DNA from: Pelagibacteraceae bacterium AG-390-O04
GTDB taxonomy: Bacteria > Pseudomonadota > Alphaproteobacteria > Pelagibacterales > Pelagibacteraceae
Length of the DNA: 42,786 nucleotides
Direction: 5' to 3'
Assembly (NCBI GenBank): GCA_003278065.1
Contig: QCHE01000011.1
Coordinates: 1 to 42,786 of the forward strand
Shown here piece by piece: positions 1 to 9,980 of the stretch. Numbering within the stretch: the stretch's first letter is position 1; each line of letters begins with the position of its first letter. The notes below the pieces were generated by a model. That model saw only the letters and a list, made by a program, of their open reading frames with translations, was not told where the DNA came from and searched no databases. The translations under genes were made by a program, and so were the position numbers.

Positions 1-1104
1 ATCAGCTAAAATTTTAAATTTTCCAAAAGCAGCTTGAACAACATCATCAGTAACGTCCGTATATCCTAAATCATTCAACTTATCTTTAAATGCATGCCTT
101 CCTGAATGTTTTCCCATTACTAATGATGTTTTTTTAACACCAACACTTTCTGGAGTCATTATTTCGTAGGTTTCTCTATTTTTTAACATTCCATCTTGAT
201 GAATTCCTGATTCATGAGCAAAAGCATTTTTTCCAACTATTGCTTTGTTGAATTGAACAGGGAAACCTGTTGCATTTGAAACTATTTTAGATGCTTTGCT
301 AATCAATTCTGTTTTAATACCAGTTTCATAAGGTAATAAATCATCTCTAGTTTTAATTGCCATAACAATTTCCTCTAAAGCTGCATTTCCAGCTCTCTCA
401 CCTATCCCATTTATAGTGCATTCAATTTGTCTAACACCAGCAGACAATCCTGATAAAGCGTTTGCTACAGCAAGACCAAGATCATTATGACAGTGGGCAG
501 AAATAATTGCTTTATCAATATTTGGTACATTATTTTTTATTGATGTTATAGTTTTTGCGAATTCTTCTGGAATTGAATAGCCTACAGTGTCAGGTATATT
601 TATTGTTTTTGCACCGCAATTTATTGCAAGTTCAATTGTTTTGTACATAAAGTCTAAATCAGTTCTTGTACCATCTTCGCAAGACCACTCTACATCATCT
701 GTAAATTTTCTTGCATAGGTTACACTTTCTTTTATTGCTCCTAATACTTGTTCATTGGTCATATTAAGTTTATGTTTCATGTGAACTGGACTTGTTGAAA
801 TAAATGTGTGTATTCTAAATCTTTTTGCAAACTTTAAAGATTCATTGCAAGCATCTATATCTTTTTTTGTAGCTCTAGCTAATCCACATGGAATCGAATT
901 TTTAATACTTTTGCTAATTGCACTAACTGCCTCAAAATCTCCTGGTGAGGATATTGGAAACCCTGCCTCGATAATGTCTATTCCCATTTCATCAAAAACT
1001 CTAGAAATTTGAATTTTTTCTTCCACACTCATAGAGGCGCCTGGTGATTGCTCACCATCTCTCATTGTAGTGTCAAAAATGTAAACTTTATCTTTATCGC
1101 TCAT
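1..1104 (-). CDS. leuA: 2-isopropylmalate synthase, 3' end cut by window
   Basis: Condenses acetyl-CoA with 2-oxoisovalerate, the first committed step of leucine synthesis in the cytoplasm. The 368 visible codons begin at the ATG at 1102-1104 and stay open to base 1, so the stop lies outside. Visible family marks are the N-terminal DTTMRDGEQSPGAS motif (residues 11-24; Arg/Asp active site and metal binding), the AHCHNDLGLA metal-binding histidine motif near residue 200, and the GKHSGRHA segment near residue 340. The C-terminal LeuA dimer domain that gives leucine feedback control would lie beyond the window and cannot be assessed. It sits 102 bases downstream of ilvC on the same strand but has its own plausible promoter in that gap. 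Identification is firm. Confidence 0.96.
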   Translation of the reverse strand, partial: MSDKDKVYIFDTTMRDGEQSPGASMSVEEKIQISRVFDEMGIDIIEAGFPISSPGDFEAVSAISKSIKNSIPCGLARATKKDIDACNESLKFAKRFRIHTFISTSPVHMKHKLNMTNEQVLGAIKESVTYARKFTDDVEWSCEDGTRTDLDFMYKTIELAINCGAKTINIPDTVGYSIPEEFAKTITSIKNNVPNIDKAIISAHCHNDLGLAVANALSGLSAGVRQIECTINGIGERAGNAALEEIVMAIKTRDDLLPYETGIKTELISKASKIVSNATGFPVQFNKAIVGKNAFAHESGIHQDGMLKNRETYEIMTPESVGVKKTSLVMGKHSGRHAFKDKLNDLGYTDVTDDVVQAAFGKFKILAD

Positions 1105-1124
1105 ATCAAAATTTTTTAGAAACT

Positions 1125-1152
1125 ATAATACAATCTATGAGTGATATTGCAA
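1125..1152 (-). promoter_or_regulatory. Candidate sigma-70 promoter of leuA
   Basis: Read on the minus strand: TTGCAA (1147-1152), a 16-base spacer, then TATTAT (1125-1130). Predicted transcription start is about 14 bases before the leuA ATG. No Shine-Dalgarno sequence is visible. It lies in the 102-base ilvC-leuA gap, the largest in this cluster, which supports independent transcription. Pattern match only; AT-rich DNA produces such matches by chance. Confidence 0.45.
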
Positions 1153-1206
1153 AATAAATGTCAAATTTTAGTTTCTTTAATTGATCTTTTTGGGTTTATT
1201 TCAAAA

Positions 1207-2240
<1,034 letters not shown>

Positions 2241-2246
2241 AAATAT

Positions 2247-2795
2247 TTAGTTAAATACTTTATTTCCTCTTGTCATTGCAACTGCACCAGTTCTTGATAC
2301 ACTTACTAATCCAAATTTTTTTAAATTTTTTGCCATTTTATCTATTTCTCTTCTTAACGCTGTAATTTGTATAACATTAGATTTTTTTGTTTTATCCAAT
2401 ATTACAGCATCATATTTTTTACAAGCATTAATAGCTTTTTTTATTTTATTTGTATTTCCTACAACTTTAAATAAAGCCATTTCCTTAAAAATCACACTTT
2501 TATCGTTTCTTTTAAAATCAGCAACTTTATGGACTGGAACTAGCTTCTTTAATTGTAATTTAATTTGATCAATTACTTGAGGAGTTCCTGTAGTTACTAT
2601 AGTAATTCTTGAGATATTTCTTTTAGCATCAACTTCGGCTACTGCCAAAGACTCAATGTTATAGCCTCTTCCTGAAAATAAACCTACCACTCTAGCTAAA
2701 ACCCCAGCTTCATTATCTACCCACACAACAATAATATGTGTGTCAGATTTTTCTTTTTTGGTAGAAACACTATAAGCTGATTTTGGATTTGCCAT
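2247..2795 (-). CDS. ilvN: Acetolactate synthase, small regulatory subunit
   Basis: Regulatory partner of IlvB; in this family it binds valine, gives feedback inhibition and raises activity of the catalytic subunit. The 182-residue length fits the long IlvH/IlvN type with two domains. The ACT domain starts near residue 19 (HIIVVWVDNEAGVLARVVGLF, continuing GRGYNIESLAV), and a C-terminal regulatory domain follows from about residue 100. The stop of ilvB lies 2 bases upstream of the ATG, so the two subunits are almost certainly translated from one message. The symbol ilvH is used for the same family. Confidence 0.96.
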   Translation of the reverse strand: MANPKSAYSVSTKKEKSDTHIIVVWVDNEAGVLARVVGLFSGRGYNIESLAVAEVDAKRNISRITIVTTGTPQVIDQIKLQLKKLVPVHKVADFKRNDKSVIFKEMALFKVVGNTNKIKKAINACKKYDAVILDKTKKSNVIQITALRREIDKMAKNLKKFGLVSVSRTGAVAMTRGNKVFN

Positions 2796-2797
2796 AT

Positions 2798-4564
2798 CTA
2801 AACTAAAGCTTTCCCTTTACCTGTAATTTTATTATCTTCTTTATCGCTTGGTCCCAAGATCATCTGGTTATGTGGTTTACCTGAAGGGATCATTGGAAAA
2901 CAATTTTCATTTGGATCTACACGACAATCAAAAATTACAGGACCATCAAATTGAACCATATCCTTAATCTTTTCATCAAGTTCACCTGGTTTTTCAGCAA
3001 TAATACCTTTACAACCATAAGCTTCTGCTAATTTAATAAAATCGGGTAAGGCTTCAGAATAACTTTCAGAATAATTCTTTTCATGAAGTAATTCTTGCCA
3101 TTGTCTAACCATTCCCATGTATTGATTATTTAAAATAAAAATTTTAATTGGTAAATTATATTGAACAGCTGTAGACATTTCTTGCATTGTCATCAAAACT
3201 GATGCTTCCCCAGCAATATCAATAACTAATTTTTTTGGATGAGCTATTTGGACTCCAACTGCTGCAGGTAACCCATAGCCCATGGTTCCTAAACCACCAG
3301 AAGTCATCCAACGGTTGGGTTTATTAAATTTGTAATGTTGAGCTGCCCACATTTGATGTTGGCCAACTTCTGTTGTAATAAATGTATCTCTATCTTTTGT
3401 AAGCTCATAAAGTCTTTGAACTGCATGTTGTGGTTTTATTAATTCTTCACTATTTTGAAAATGTAATGAATTTTTTGTTCTCCATTTTTGGATTTGCTCC
3501 CACCATTGAGATATTTTTTGTTTATTTGATTTTTTTAAATCAATACTCTTTTTTTTTAAAGTTTTGTTTATACCTTTTAAAACATCTTTCACATCACCTA
3601 TTAATGCTAAATCAACTTTAATTATCTTATTTATAGATGATGGATCAATATCAATATGAACCTTTTTTGATTTTGGTGAAAACTCATCTATCTTTCCAGT
3701 TATCCTATCATCAAACCTTGCTCCAATATTAATTAATAAATCACAATCATGCATTGCGTTATTTGCTTCATAAGTTCCATGCATTCCAAGCATTCCTAAA
3801 AATTGGCTATCATCTCCTGGATATGCACCTAGACCTTGAAGAGTTGAAGTAATCGGAAAACCAGTTAACTGTACAAGTTCTCTTAAAACGTCACTTGCCT
3901 CTGGGCCTGAATTAATAACACCACCTCCAGAATAAATTATTGGTTTTTTTGATTTATTCATTAATTGAATTAATGCGTCGATATCTTTTTGAGAAAAATG
4001 ATTTAATGATTTTCCATTTAATTTTTTTTGTATCTTTGGTTTTGAATAACTATTTTTTGCAAACTGAATATCTTTTGGAATATCTACCAGGACTGGGCCT
4101 GGTCTTCCCGTTGTTGCAACTCTGAAAGCTTCATGAAGTGTTTTAGATAAGTCTTTAATATCTTTAACTAACCAGTTATGTTTTGTACAAGGTCTGGTAA
4201 TTCCTGTTGTATCACACTCCTGAAAAGCATCTGTTCCAATTAAGTGTGTTGGTACTTGCCCAGAAATACATACTAAAGGTACGGAGTCCATATATGCATC
4301 AGTTAAAGCTGTTACTACATTAGTTGCGCCTGGTCCTGAAGTAACTAAAACTACGCCTGGTTTTCCAGATGATCTGGCATATCCTTCTGCTGCATGCCCA
4401 GCGCCCTGTTCATGTCTAACCAATATATGTTTTATTGTAGAATGATTTTTCAATTCGTCATAGATAGGCAAAACTGCACCACCAGGATATCCAAAAATAT
4501 ATTCAACTTTTTGATCTTCAAGACATTTAAATACAATCTCAGCACCTGAATATAATTTTGACAT
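2798..4564 (-). CDS. ilvB: Acetolactate synthase, large catalytic subunit
   Basis: Thiamine-diphosphate enzyme joining two pyruvates, or pyruvate and 2-oxobutyrate, at the head of valine, leucine and isoleucine synthesis. At 588 residues it has the normal three-domain layout: N-terminal pyrimidine-binding domain with the activating glutamate (E52 in RHEQGAGHAAEGYARS), central FAD-binding domain (about 195-330), and C-terminal diphosphate-binding domain. The usual GDG(S) Mg-TPP motif reads GEAS here (residues 452-455), with the second half NNQYMGMVRQWQ intact about 25 residues later. Alphaproteobacterial relatives commonly have GDAS; the Asp-to-Glu change is conservative. First gene of the ilvBNC run, 53 bases after miaA. 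The symbol ilvI is used for the same family. Confidence 0.97.
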   Translation of the reverse strand: MSKLYSGAEIVFKCLEDQKVEYIFGYPGGAVLPIYDELKNHSTIKHILVRHEQGAGHAAEGYARSSGKPGVVLVTSGPGATNVVTALTDAYMDSVPLVCISGQVPTHLIGTDAFQECDTTGITRPCTKHNWLVKDIKDLSKTLHEAFRVATTGRPGPVLVDIPKDIQFAKNSYSKPKIQKKLNGKSLNHFSQKDIDALIQLMNKSKKPIIYSGGGVINSGPEASDVLRELVQLTGFPITSTLQGLGAYPGDDSQFLGMLGMHGTYEANNAMHDCDLLINIGARFDDRITGKIDEFSPKSKKVHIDIDPSSINKIIKVDLALIGDVKDVLKGINKTLKKKSIDLKKSNKQKISQWWEQIQKWRTKNSLHFQNSEELIKPQHAVQRLYELTKDRDTFITTEVGQHQMWAAQHYKFNKPNRWMTSGGLGTMGYGLPAAVGVQIAHPKKLVIDIAGEASVLMTMQEMSTAVQYNLPIKIFILNNQYMGMVRQWQELLHEKNYSESYSEALPDFIKLAEAYGCKGIIAEKPGELDEKIKDMVQFDGPVIFDCRVDPNENCFPMIPSGKPHNQMILGPSDKEDNKITGKGKALV

Positions 4565-4570
4565 TCATGC

Positions 4571-4600
4571 AATCTAGCTGAAGTTGTGCTAATTGGTCAA
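4571..4600 (-). promoter_or_regulatory. Candidate promoter of ilvBNC
   Basis: On the minus strand TTGACC (4595-4600), an 18-base spacer and TAGATT (4571-4576). The predicted transcription start falls at or within a few bases of the ilvB ATG at 4564, which would give a leaderless or nearly leaderless message. No attenuator-like hairpin or leader peptide fits in the 53-base gap. Pattern match only. Confidence 0.35.
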
Positions 4601-4617
4601 GGCTAACTACGAAATAT

Positions 4618-5526
4618 CTAAATTTTTTTTAAAAATTTATTAAGACCATCTGACCTGATTTTATTCCAATCTAGCATGTTGCCTCTTCCCCAGGTGGTCT
4701 GTCTTTTTGCATATTGTCTAGTCTTTATTGATATTTTCTCAATTACTTCAGATTTTTGTATTTTTTTATTCAGATAACTGTTTATCTCGTTGATACCTAT
4801 TGCCTTATAAGCTGTCCTACTTTTAGGGACTTTTAGACCAAGAAATTTTTTTACCTCTAAAAGTGCTCCGTTTTTAATCATAATTTCGCTTCGAGCAGTA
4901 ATTCGCTTGATGAGCTCAGCTCTAGGATAATCAATATAAATTTTATAAAAGTCTTTTTTTTTAAAATCTGAATGGGTATTTTTAAACCAATCGAAAATAG
5001 ACCTTTTAGTATAAGTCTTAACTTCATAAGCACGAATAACTCTTTGAGTATCAGAAGGATTTAAATTATTTTTAGCAAGTAAATCTAACTGACTTAATTT
5101 TAAAAAAAACTTTTTTGATCCAAGTTTTTTATGTAATGATCTTATTTTTTCCCTAAATTTGATTGGAATATTAGGAATATCCACTAATCCTTCTGTTAAA
5201 GATTTAAAATATAAACCCGTACCACCTACAAGAATTGGGGTTTTTTTTCTTTTTTTAATATCTTTAATTTTTTGCTTAACTAATTTTAACCAATCTCCTG
5301 TTGAAAATTTTCTTTTTACGCTTTGAAACCCATATAAATGATGTCTAATTTTATCATAATCTTTTTGAAAAGGCCTAGCTGACAAAATTTTAAGTTCTTT
5401 ATAAACCTGCATACTATCTGCATTTACTATTTCTCCATTAATTTTTTTGGCTAGTTTAATTGCAAATTTAGATTTCCCAGATGCAGTAGGTCCATAAATT
5501 AAAATAATTTTGGATTTTAAATCCAT
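4618..5526 (-). CDS. miaA: tRNA dimethylallyltransferase
   Basis: Transfers the dimethylallyl group to N6 of A37 in tRNAs that read UNN codons. The protein has 302 residues, normal for MiaA. The P-loop GPTASGKS is at residues 12-19, followed by NADSMQVYKEL, the GGTGLYFKSLTEG prenyl-acceptor segment near residue 100, and the C-terminal tRNA-contacting RQYAKRQTTWGRG motif. It begins 3 bases after the DegP-type protease gene and is probably the last gene of the hflK-hflC-DUF2065-degP-miaA unit. Its substrate, dimethylallyl diphosphate, would come from the pathway that Dxs (22053-23966) starts. Confidence 0.97.
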   Translation of the reverse strand: MDLKSKIILIYGPTASGKSKFAIKLAKKINGEIVNADSMQVYKELKILSARPFQKDYDKIRHHLYGFQSVKRKFSTGDWLKLVKQKIKDIKKRKKTPILVGGTGLYFKSLTEGLVDIPNIPIKFREKIRSLHKKLGSKKFFLKLSQLDLLAKNNLNPSDTQRVIRAYEVKTYTKRSIFDWFKNTHSDFKKKDFYKIYIDYPRAELIKRITARSEIMIKNGALLEVKKFLGLKVPKSRTAYKAIGINEINSYLNKKIQKSEVIEKISIKTRQYAKRQTTWGRGNMLDWNKIRSDGLNKFLKKI

Positions 5527-5529
5527 ATA

Positions 5530-6936
5530 TTAATCTAATTTAATACCAATATATCTTCTTTGATTTTGACTATTATATATGACTAATAAAATAGTTTTTT
5601 GATTGCTATTCATAACTTGATTTACAGCTTGCTCTAAATCTGAAACAGTTCTAACTTTTTTCTTTTGGGCTTCAAGAATTATACTCTCTACTTCAATAGA
5701 ATTAATTAAAGGGCTTTTGTTTTCAATTTTTGTAATTACTAATCCAGTAGTTTGGTTTGGTAAATTTCTTATCTTTATGTCCTCTTTTGTAAGCTCTCTT
5801 ACAAAAATTTTTAAATCTTTAATTTCTAATTCTGTAGGTTTTTTTGTTTTTTCAGCAACTTTAAAATCAGCAGAAGTTTCTAATCTTCCAAGTGTAATTA
5901 TTTTCTCTATTTCTTTTTTATTTCTCCAAATTTTAACTTTAACTTTTTTTCCTACTTCTGTTCTTGCAACTATTATTGGAAGTTCTTTCATTTCTTGAAT
6001 TTTCTCACCATTAAATTCTAAAATAATATCCCCTGCTTTAACTCCTGCTTTATCTGATGGGCTATTTTCAGCAACACTTGCGACTAAAGCTCCTCTAGGT
6101 CTATCTAATTTTTCAACTTCAGCTATTTCATTCGTCACATCTTGAATTCTAACACCTAACCACCCTCTTTTAGTTTCACCAAATTCAATAAGTTGATCTA
6201 TAACAATTTTTGCACTATTTGATGGTATTGAAAAACCAATACCTATAGAACCACTTCTACCTAAAATAGCAGTATTAATACCTATAACATCACCATTCAT
6301 ATCAAACAAAGGACCGCCAGAATTTCCTGAATTAATTGAAGCATCTGTTTGTATATAATCTTCATATCTAGATAATCCTATTGATCTATTTCTTGCTGAT
6401 ATAATTCCTGAAGTCACAGTTCCACCAAGACCAAAAGGGTTTCCAATTGCAATAACCCAATCACCAATTCTAGCTTTATCTGAGTTCCCAAATTTTACAG
6501 GAATAAATTTTTCTTTTGTTTCTAATTGTAGTACAGCAATATCTGACAATGGATCGGCGCCTATTACTTTGGCCTTAAATTCCTTATCACCATTTACTCT
6601 AATTATAATATCTTCTGCATCTTGAATAACATGATTATTTGTTACTACTATGCCTTTCTCATCTATAATAAACCCTGAGCCTAATGCAGATGATTTTCTC
6701 TCTTGTGGTGTGCCAAATTCTTTAAACATATCTTCAAATGGGGAGCCTGGTGGAAATTGGAACGGAAATGGATTGGAATTAGTTACAACTGTTTGAGTTG
6801 TAGATATATTTACCACTGATGGCATCAATTTTTCGGCTAAATCTGCAAAAGAAGCAGGTACATTCTTCGAAAATGAGTAAGCCTGAGAACTAAAAATAAA
6901 AAATATAGTTAAAATTATTGTTTTTAATTTATACAT
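5530..6936 (-). CDS. degP: Periplasmic Do-family serine protease (DegP/HtrA)
   Basis: Exported protease/chaperone for misfolded envelope proteins. An N-terminal signal peptide (about residues 1-24) precedes a trypsin-like domain with the catalytic triad H102 (TNNHV), D132 (SDIAVL) and S206 (GNSGGP). A first PDZ domain spans about 255-345 (GWLGVRIQ, then AGVKAGDIILEFNG); a second, more degenerate PDZ-like region fills about 370-468. The length of 468 matches the DegP/DegQ group. It lies 1 base after the DUF2065 gene and 3 bases before miaA. Linkage to hflKC suggests a shared role in membrane-protein quality control. DegP, DegQ and MucD cannot be told apart from sequence alone. Confidence 0.93.
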   Translation of the reverse strand: MYKLKTIILTIFFIFSSQAYSFSKNVPASFADLAEKLMPSVVNISTTQTVVTNSNPFPFQFPPGSPFEDMFKEFGTPQERKSSALGSGFIIDEKGIVVTNNHVIQDAEDIIIRVNGDKEFKAKVIGADPLSDIAVLQLETKEKFIPVKFGNSDKARIGDWVIAIGNPFGLGGTVTSGIISARNRSIGLSRYEDYIQTDASINSGNSGGPLFDMNGDVIGINTAILGRSGSIGIGFSIPSNSAKIVIDQLIEFGETKRGWLGVRIQDVTNEIAEVEKLDRPRGALVASVAENSPSDKAGVKAGDIILEFNGEKIQEMKELPIIVARTEVGKKVKVKIWRNKKEIEKIITLGRLETSADFKVAEKTKKPTELEIKDLKIFVRELTKEDIKIRNLPNQTTGLVITKIENKSPLINSIEVESIILEAQKKKVRTVSDLEQAVNQVMNSNQKTILLVIYNSQNQRRYIGIKLD

Positions 6937-6937
6937 A

Positions 6938-7123
6938 TTAACTCTTCATAAAATAAATAATTATAAATCCTATAATTGCAAAGATAAGTCCTCCAGATCT
7001 TAGTTGACTATCTTTAATCATGTCTAATTTTTTTAACATACTTTTCATTTTTGATGGAAATATGGCATACAAAATTCCTTCTATAAATAAGAATAGACCA
7101 AAAGCTATGATCAATTCTTCCAT
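6938..7123 (-). CDS. Small DUF2065-type inner-membrane protein
   Basis: A 61-residue protein with two hydrophobic segments (about 3-22 and 43-58) separated by a basic linker, as in the DUF2065 family often found beside hflKC in proteobacteria. The family has no established function. It lies 6 bases after hflC and 1 base before the protease gene, so it is almost certainly translated with them. An accessory role with HflKC or the FtsH system is a guess from position. Confidence 0.8.
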   Translation of the reverse strand: MEELIIAFGLFLFIEGILYAIFPSKMKSMLKKLDMIKDSQLRSGGLIFAIIGFIIIYFMKS

Positions 7124-7129
7124 TAAAGT

Positions 7130-7999
7130 TTATTCTGATTTCGGTTTTATATTTCCAAAAAATTTGAAAAATTCACTATCTGGAGACAAAATTAGAGACG
7201 TTTCTCCACCTATTAAAGCTTTTTCATATGCTTGCATTGCTCTATAAAATGCAAAAAACTCTGGATCTTGTCCAAAAGCACCAGCAAAAATATTGTTACG
7301 TTTACCGTCACCTTCACCCTTCATTATCTCTGATTTTTTTTGAGCATCAGCTAATATTACCGTAACCTCTTTATCAGCAGTCGAAGTAATAGTTACAGCC
7401 ATCTCAGCACCTCTAGCTCTAAATTCTTTTGCTTCTCTTTCTCTTTCTGTTTGCATTCTTCTGAAAATTGCATCACTGTTTGCCTGGGGAAGGTCGGCTC
7501 TTTTAATTCTTACATCATTGATTTTAATTCCAAAATTTTCAGCTTCATTATTTACACCTTCTTGAATTAAAGCCATTTGTTTAGTTCTATCCTCTGATAA
7601 AAGTGTTTGTAGTTCTTGTTGACCTAAAACATTTCTTATTCTTGAGTTTATAATTGTTGCTAATCTTGATCTTGCAACTCTTTCGTTTCCAACAGATATA
7701 TAAAATTTTAAAGGATCTACAATTTGAAATCTTGCAAAAGCATCAACAATTAATCTTTTTTGATCTGATGCAATAACTTCCTCTGGTGGAGTATCCAAAT
7801 TTAAAATTCTTTTATCTAAGAAAACAACATTTTGAATAAATGGTATCTTAAAATTTAAACCAGGTTTTGTAATTATTCTTTTTGGATCACCAAACTGAAG
7901 AACAATAGCTTGATTTACTTCTTTAACAATAAAAATTGAAAAAAATAATGTTGCAGCTATTGCAACTATTATTCCAGCAATAATTTTTCCCATATTCAT
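7130..7999 (-). CDS. hflC: HflC, SPFH/band-7 membrane protein
   Basis: Forms the HflKC complex, a membrane cage around FtsH that restrains its proteolysis of membrane proteins. The 289-residue protein has one N-terminal membrane anchor (about 4-25), then the SPFH domain (VNQAIVLQFGDPKRI onward) and a C-terminal helical region rich in Glu/Lys/Arg (about 165-235), typical of the coiled-coil cage wall. The order hflK then hflC, with one base between the stop of hflK and the ATG of hflC, is the conserved arrangement. FtsH, its expected partner, is encoded at 32548-34437. Confidence 0.95.
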   Translation of the reverse strand: MNMGKIIAGIIVAIAATLFFSIFIVKEVNQAIVLQFGDPKRIITKPGLNFKIPFIQNVVFLDKRILNLDTPPEEVIASDQKRLIVDAFARFQIVDPLKFYISVGNERVARSRLATIINSRIRNVLGQQELQTLLSEDRTKQMALIQEGVNNEAENFGIKINDVRIKRADLPQANSDAIFRRMQTEREREAKEFRARGAEMAVTITSTADKEVTVILADAQKKSEIMKGEGDGKRNNIFAGAFGQDPEFFAFYRAMQAYEKALIGGETSLILSPDSEFFKFFGNIKPKSE

Positions 8000-8000
8000 T

Positions 8001-9104
8001 TTAATTAGTCACTTTCTTTTTTAGTTCAGGCAAAGGTAAATATGGAACTACTCCTGAGCCTGCATTTTTTTCAATTATTACTTTATCAATATCAGCTAAA
8101 ACTTTTTCCATTGTTTCTAAATACATTCTCTCTTGTGTTACTTCTTTTGCCATTTTGTATTCGTTATAAATTGCTAAAAATCTACTTGCTTCACCTTCGG
8201 CTTTAGCAACAACTTCTTTTTTATAAGCTTCTGCAGCTTGTAATATTCTTGCAGCTTCACCTCTTGCTCTTGGAATTACATCGTTCGCATAAGCTTCGGC
8301 CACATTTTTAGATCTCTCCATGTCAGCTCTTGCTGCTTGTACATCTCTAAACGCATCAATCACTTGATCAGGTGGATCAGCTTTTTGAGTTTGAACTTGT
8401 GTGATTTGAATACCACTAGTGTACTCATCTAAAATTTTTTGAATAATTTCTTGTGTATCAGTTTCGATAACTGATCTACCTTCGGTTAAAATAGGTTGAA
8501 TATCTGATCTTGCAATTACTTCCCTCATTGCTGTCTCTGCTGCAGCTTTTACAGTTCCCTCTGGATCTTGAATTTTAAATAAAAAATTTCCTGCATCTTT
8601 AATTACCCAAAAAACAGAAAAATCTATATTCACGATGTTTTCATCTCCTGTTAACATTAAACTTTCTTGTGGAACATCAGCAACACCTCCTGATGAAGAA
8701 AATCCACTGTCTCTCTCAGATCTAAATCCAATATCAATTCTATTAACCTTTGTTACTTTTGGTGTGAGCACGGATTCTACTGGGAAAGGTATATGATAAT
8801 TCAATCCTGGTTGAGTTGTTTTTACGAACTTACCAAATCTTAAAACTACACCTTGTTCATCAGGTAAAACCCTATAAAGACCGCTTGCTAGCCAAACAAA
8901 ACCTAAAATAATTAAAACTAAAATTGCTTGTTTACCACCCGAAGAACTACCACCAGGTAAAAATTTTTTTATCTTTTCTTGAAATTCTCTTATTATCTTA
9001 TCAATATCAGGTGGTGTTGGTCCTCTTCCAGATCCATTGCCGCCTCCGCCTCCTGGAGGTGTTCCCCAAGGACTTCCACCTCTTTGTTGAAAATCGTCTG
9101 ACAT
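8001..9104 (-). CDS. hflK: HflK, SPFH/band-7 membrane protein
   Basis: Partner of HflC in the FtsH-regulating membrane complex. The 367-residue protein has the typical Gly/Pro-rich cytoplasmic N-terminus (about 9-32 and 50-57), one membrane segment (about 59-77), an SPFH domain (about 80-260), and a long Ala/Glu/Arg-rich coiled-coil region (about 260-345). The C-terminus retains VPYLPLPEL. First gene of the hflK-hflC-DUF2065-degP-miaA unit, divergent from mrp across 51 bases. Confidence 0.96.
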   Translation of the reverse strand: MSDDFQQRGGSPWGTPPGGGGGNGSGRGPTPPDIDKIIREFQEKIKKFLPGGSSSGGKQAILVLIILGFVWLASGLYRVLPDEQGVVLRFGKFVKTTQPGLNYHIPFPVESVLTPKVTKVNRIDIGFRSERDSGFSSSGGVADVPQESLMLTGDENIVNIDFSVFWVIKDAGNFLFKIQDPEGTVKAAAETAMREVIARSDIQPILTEGRSVIETDTQEIIQKILDEYTSGIQITQVQTQKADPPDQVIDAFRDVQAARADMERSKNVAEAYANDVIPRARGEAARILQAAEAYKKEVVAKAEGEASRFLAIYNEYKMAKEVTQERMYLETMEKVLADIDKVIIEKNAGSGVVPYLPLPELKKKVTN

Positions 9105-9113
9105 ATGACAATC

Positions 9114-9141
9114 TATATAATGTCTTTATGTAGAAAAACAA
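9114..9141 (-). promoter_or_regulatory. Candidate hflK promoter in the hflK/mrp divergent gap
   Basis: Minus strand: TTGTTT (9136-9141), a 16-base spacer, TATATA (9114-9119). The same AT block contains TATAAT on the plus strand (9116-9121), which could be the -10 of mrp although no good -35 sits at the right distance. The whole 51-base gap (9105-9155) must hold the start signals of both genes. Confidence 0.35.
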
Positions 9142-9155
9142 GATAAGATCCAGTC

Positions 9156-9980
9156 ATGCCAAAGGAAAAGCCAGCATTAAATGACGCAATGCGAAAAAAA
9201 ATGAGTGGAAAATCACATGAGAAAAACCCCATTAATGGAACGAAATTTACTATAGCAATCTCTAGTGCTAAAGGTGGTGTGGGAAAATCAACATTTGCTA
9301 CTAATATTGCTTTAGCTCTAAAAAAAATTGATTGTAAAGTTGGATTATTAGATGCAGATATTTATGGTCCATCAATTCCAAAAATGCTTGGTATTAATGA
9401 TAAACCAAAAAGTGATGGTCAAAAATTAGAGCCAATTATAAAATATGATATTCAATGCATGTCTATTGGTTTTTTAGCTGATCAACAAACGCCAATGATT
9501 TGGCGTGGTCCTATGGTAACTAGTGCAATTAAAACTTTTACTCAAAAAGTAGATTGGAAAAATTTAGATTTTATAATTGTCGACATGCCACCAGGAACTG
9601 GAGATACCCAATTAACTTTTTCCCAAGATATTAAAATGGATGGTGCTATCATTGTTTCTACTCCTCAAGAAGTAGCTTTACTTGACGTTAAAAGAGGAAT
9701 TAAGATGTTCGATAAATTGGGAGTAAAAATTCTAGGTTTAGTCGATAACATGAGTTTTTTCACTGGAGATGATGGTAAAAAATATAAAATCTTTGGTGAA
9801 GGTGGTGTAAAAAAAACAGCTGAAGAATTTAAAAAAGAATTCTTAGGAGAAATACCAATTAACCCTGAAGTTGGAAAAAGTGGGGATGAAGGTAAACCAA
9901 TAGTTGAAGCTAATCCTGAACATGAAATTTCAAAAATATATTTGAATTTTGCAAAAAAAATTAAATCAACTTATCTTTAA
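9156..9980 (+). CDS. mrp: Mrp/NBP35-family P-loop ATPase, short form
   Basis: Mrp/ApbC proteins are P-loop ATPases that carry or transfer iron-sulfur clusters. The deviant Walker A motif KGGVGKS is at residues 39-45, followed by [17 protein letters not shown] and the [14 protein letters not shown] switch region. At 274 residues it lacks the N-terminal MIP18/DUF59 domain that usually brings Mrp to about 350-380; only about 28 polar residues precede the ATPase. The CxxC that normally follows the NMSYF block is absent: after DNMSFF the sequence reads [15 protein letters not shown]. Loss of this CxxC is also known in other alphaproteobacterial Mrp proteins. Its 3' end overlaps convergent thyX by 20 bases. 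Confidence 0.9.
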   Translation: MPKEKPALNDAMRKKMSGKSHEKNPINGTKFTIAISSAKGGVGKSTFATNIALALKKIDCKVGLLDADIYGPSIPKMLGINDKPKSDGQKLEPIIKYDIQCMSIGFLADQQTPMIWRGPMVTSAIKTFTQKVDWKNLDFIIVDMPPGTGDTQLTFSQDIKMDGAIIVSTPQEVALLDVKRGIKMFDKLGVKILGLVDNMSFFTGDDGKKYKIFGEGGVKKTAEEFKKEFLGEIPINPEVGKSGDEGKPIVEANPEHEISKIYLNFAKKIKSTYL

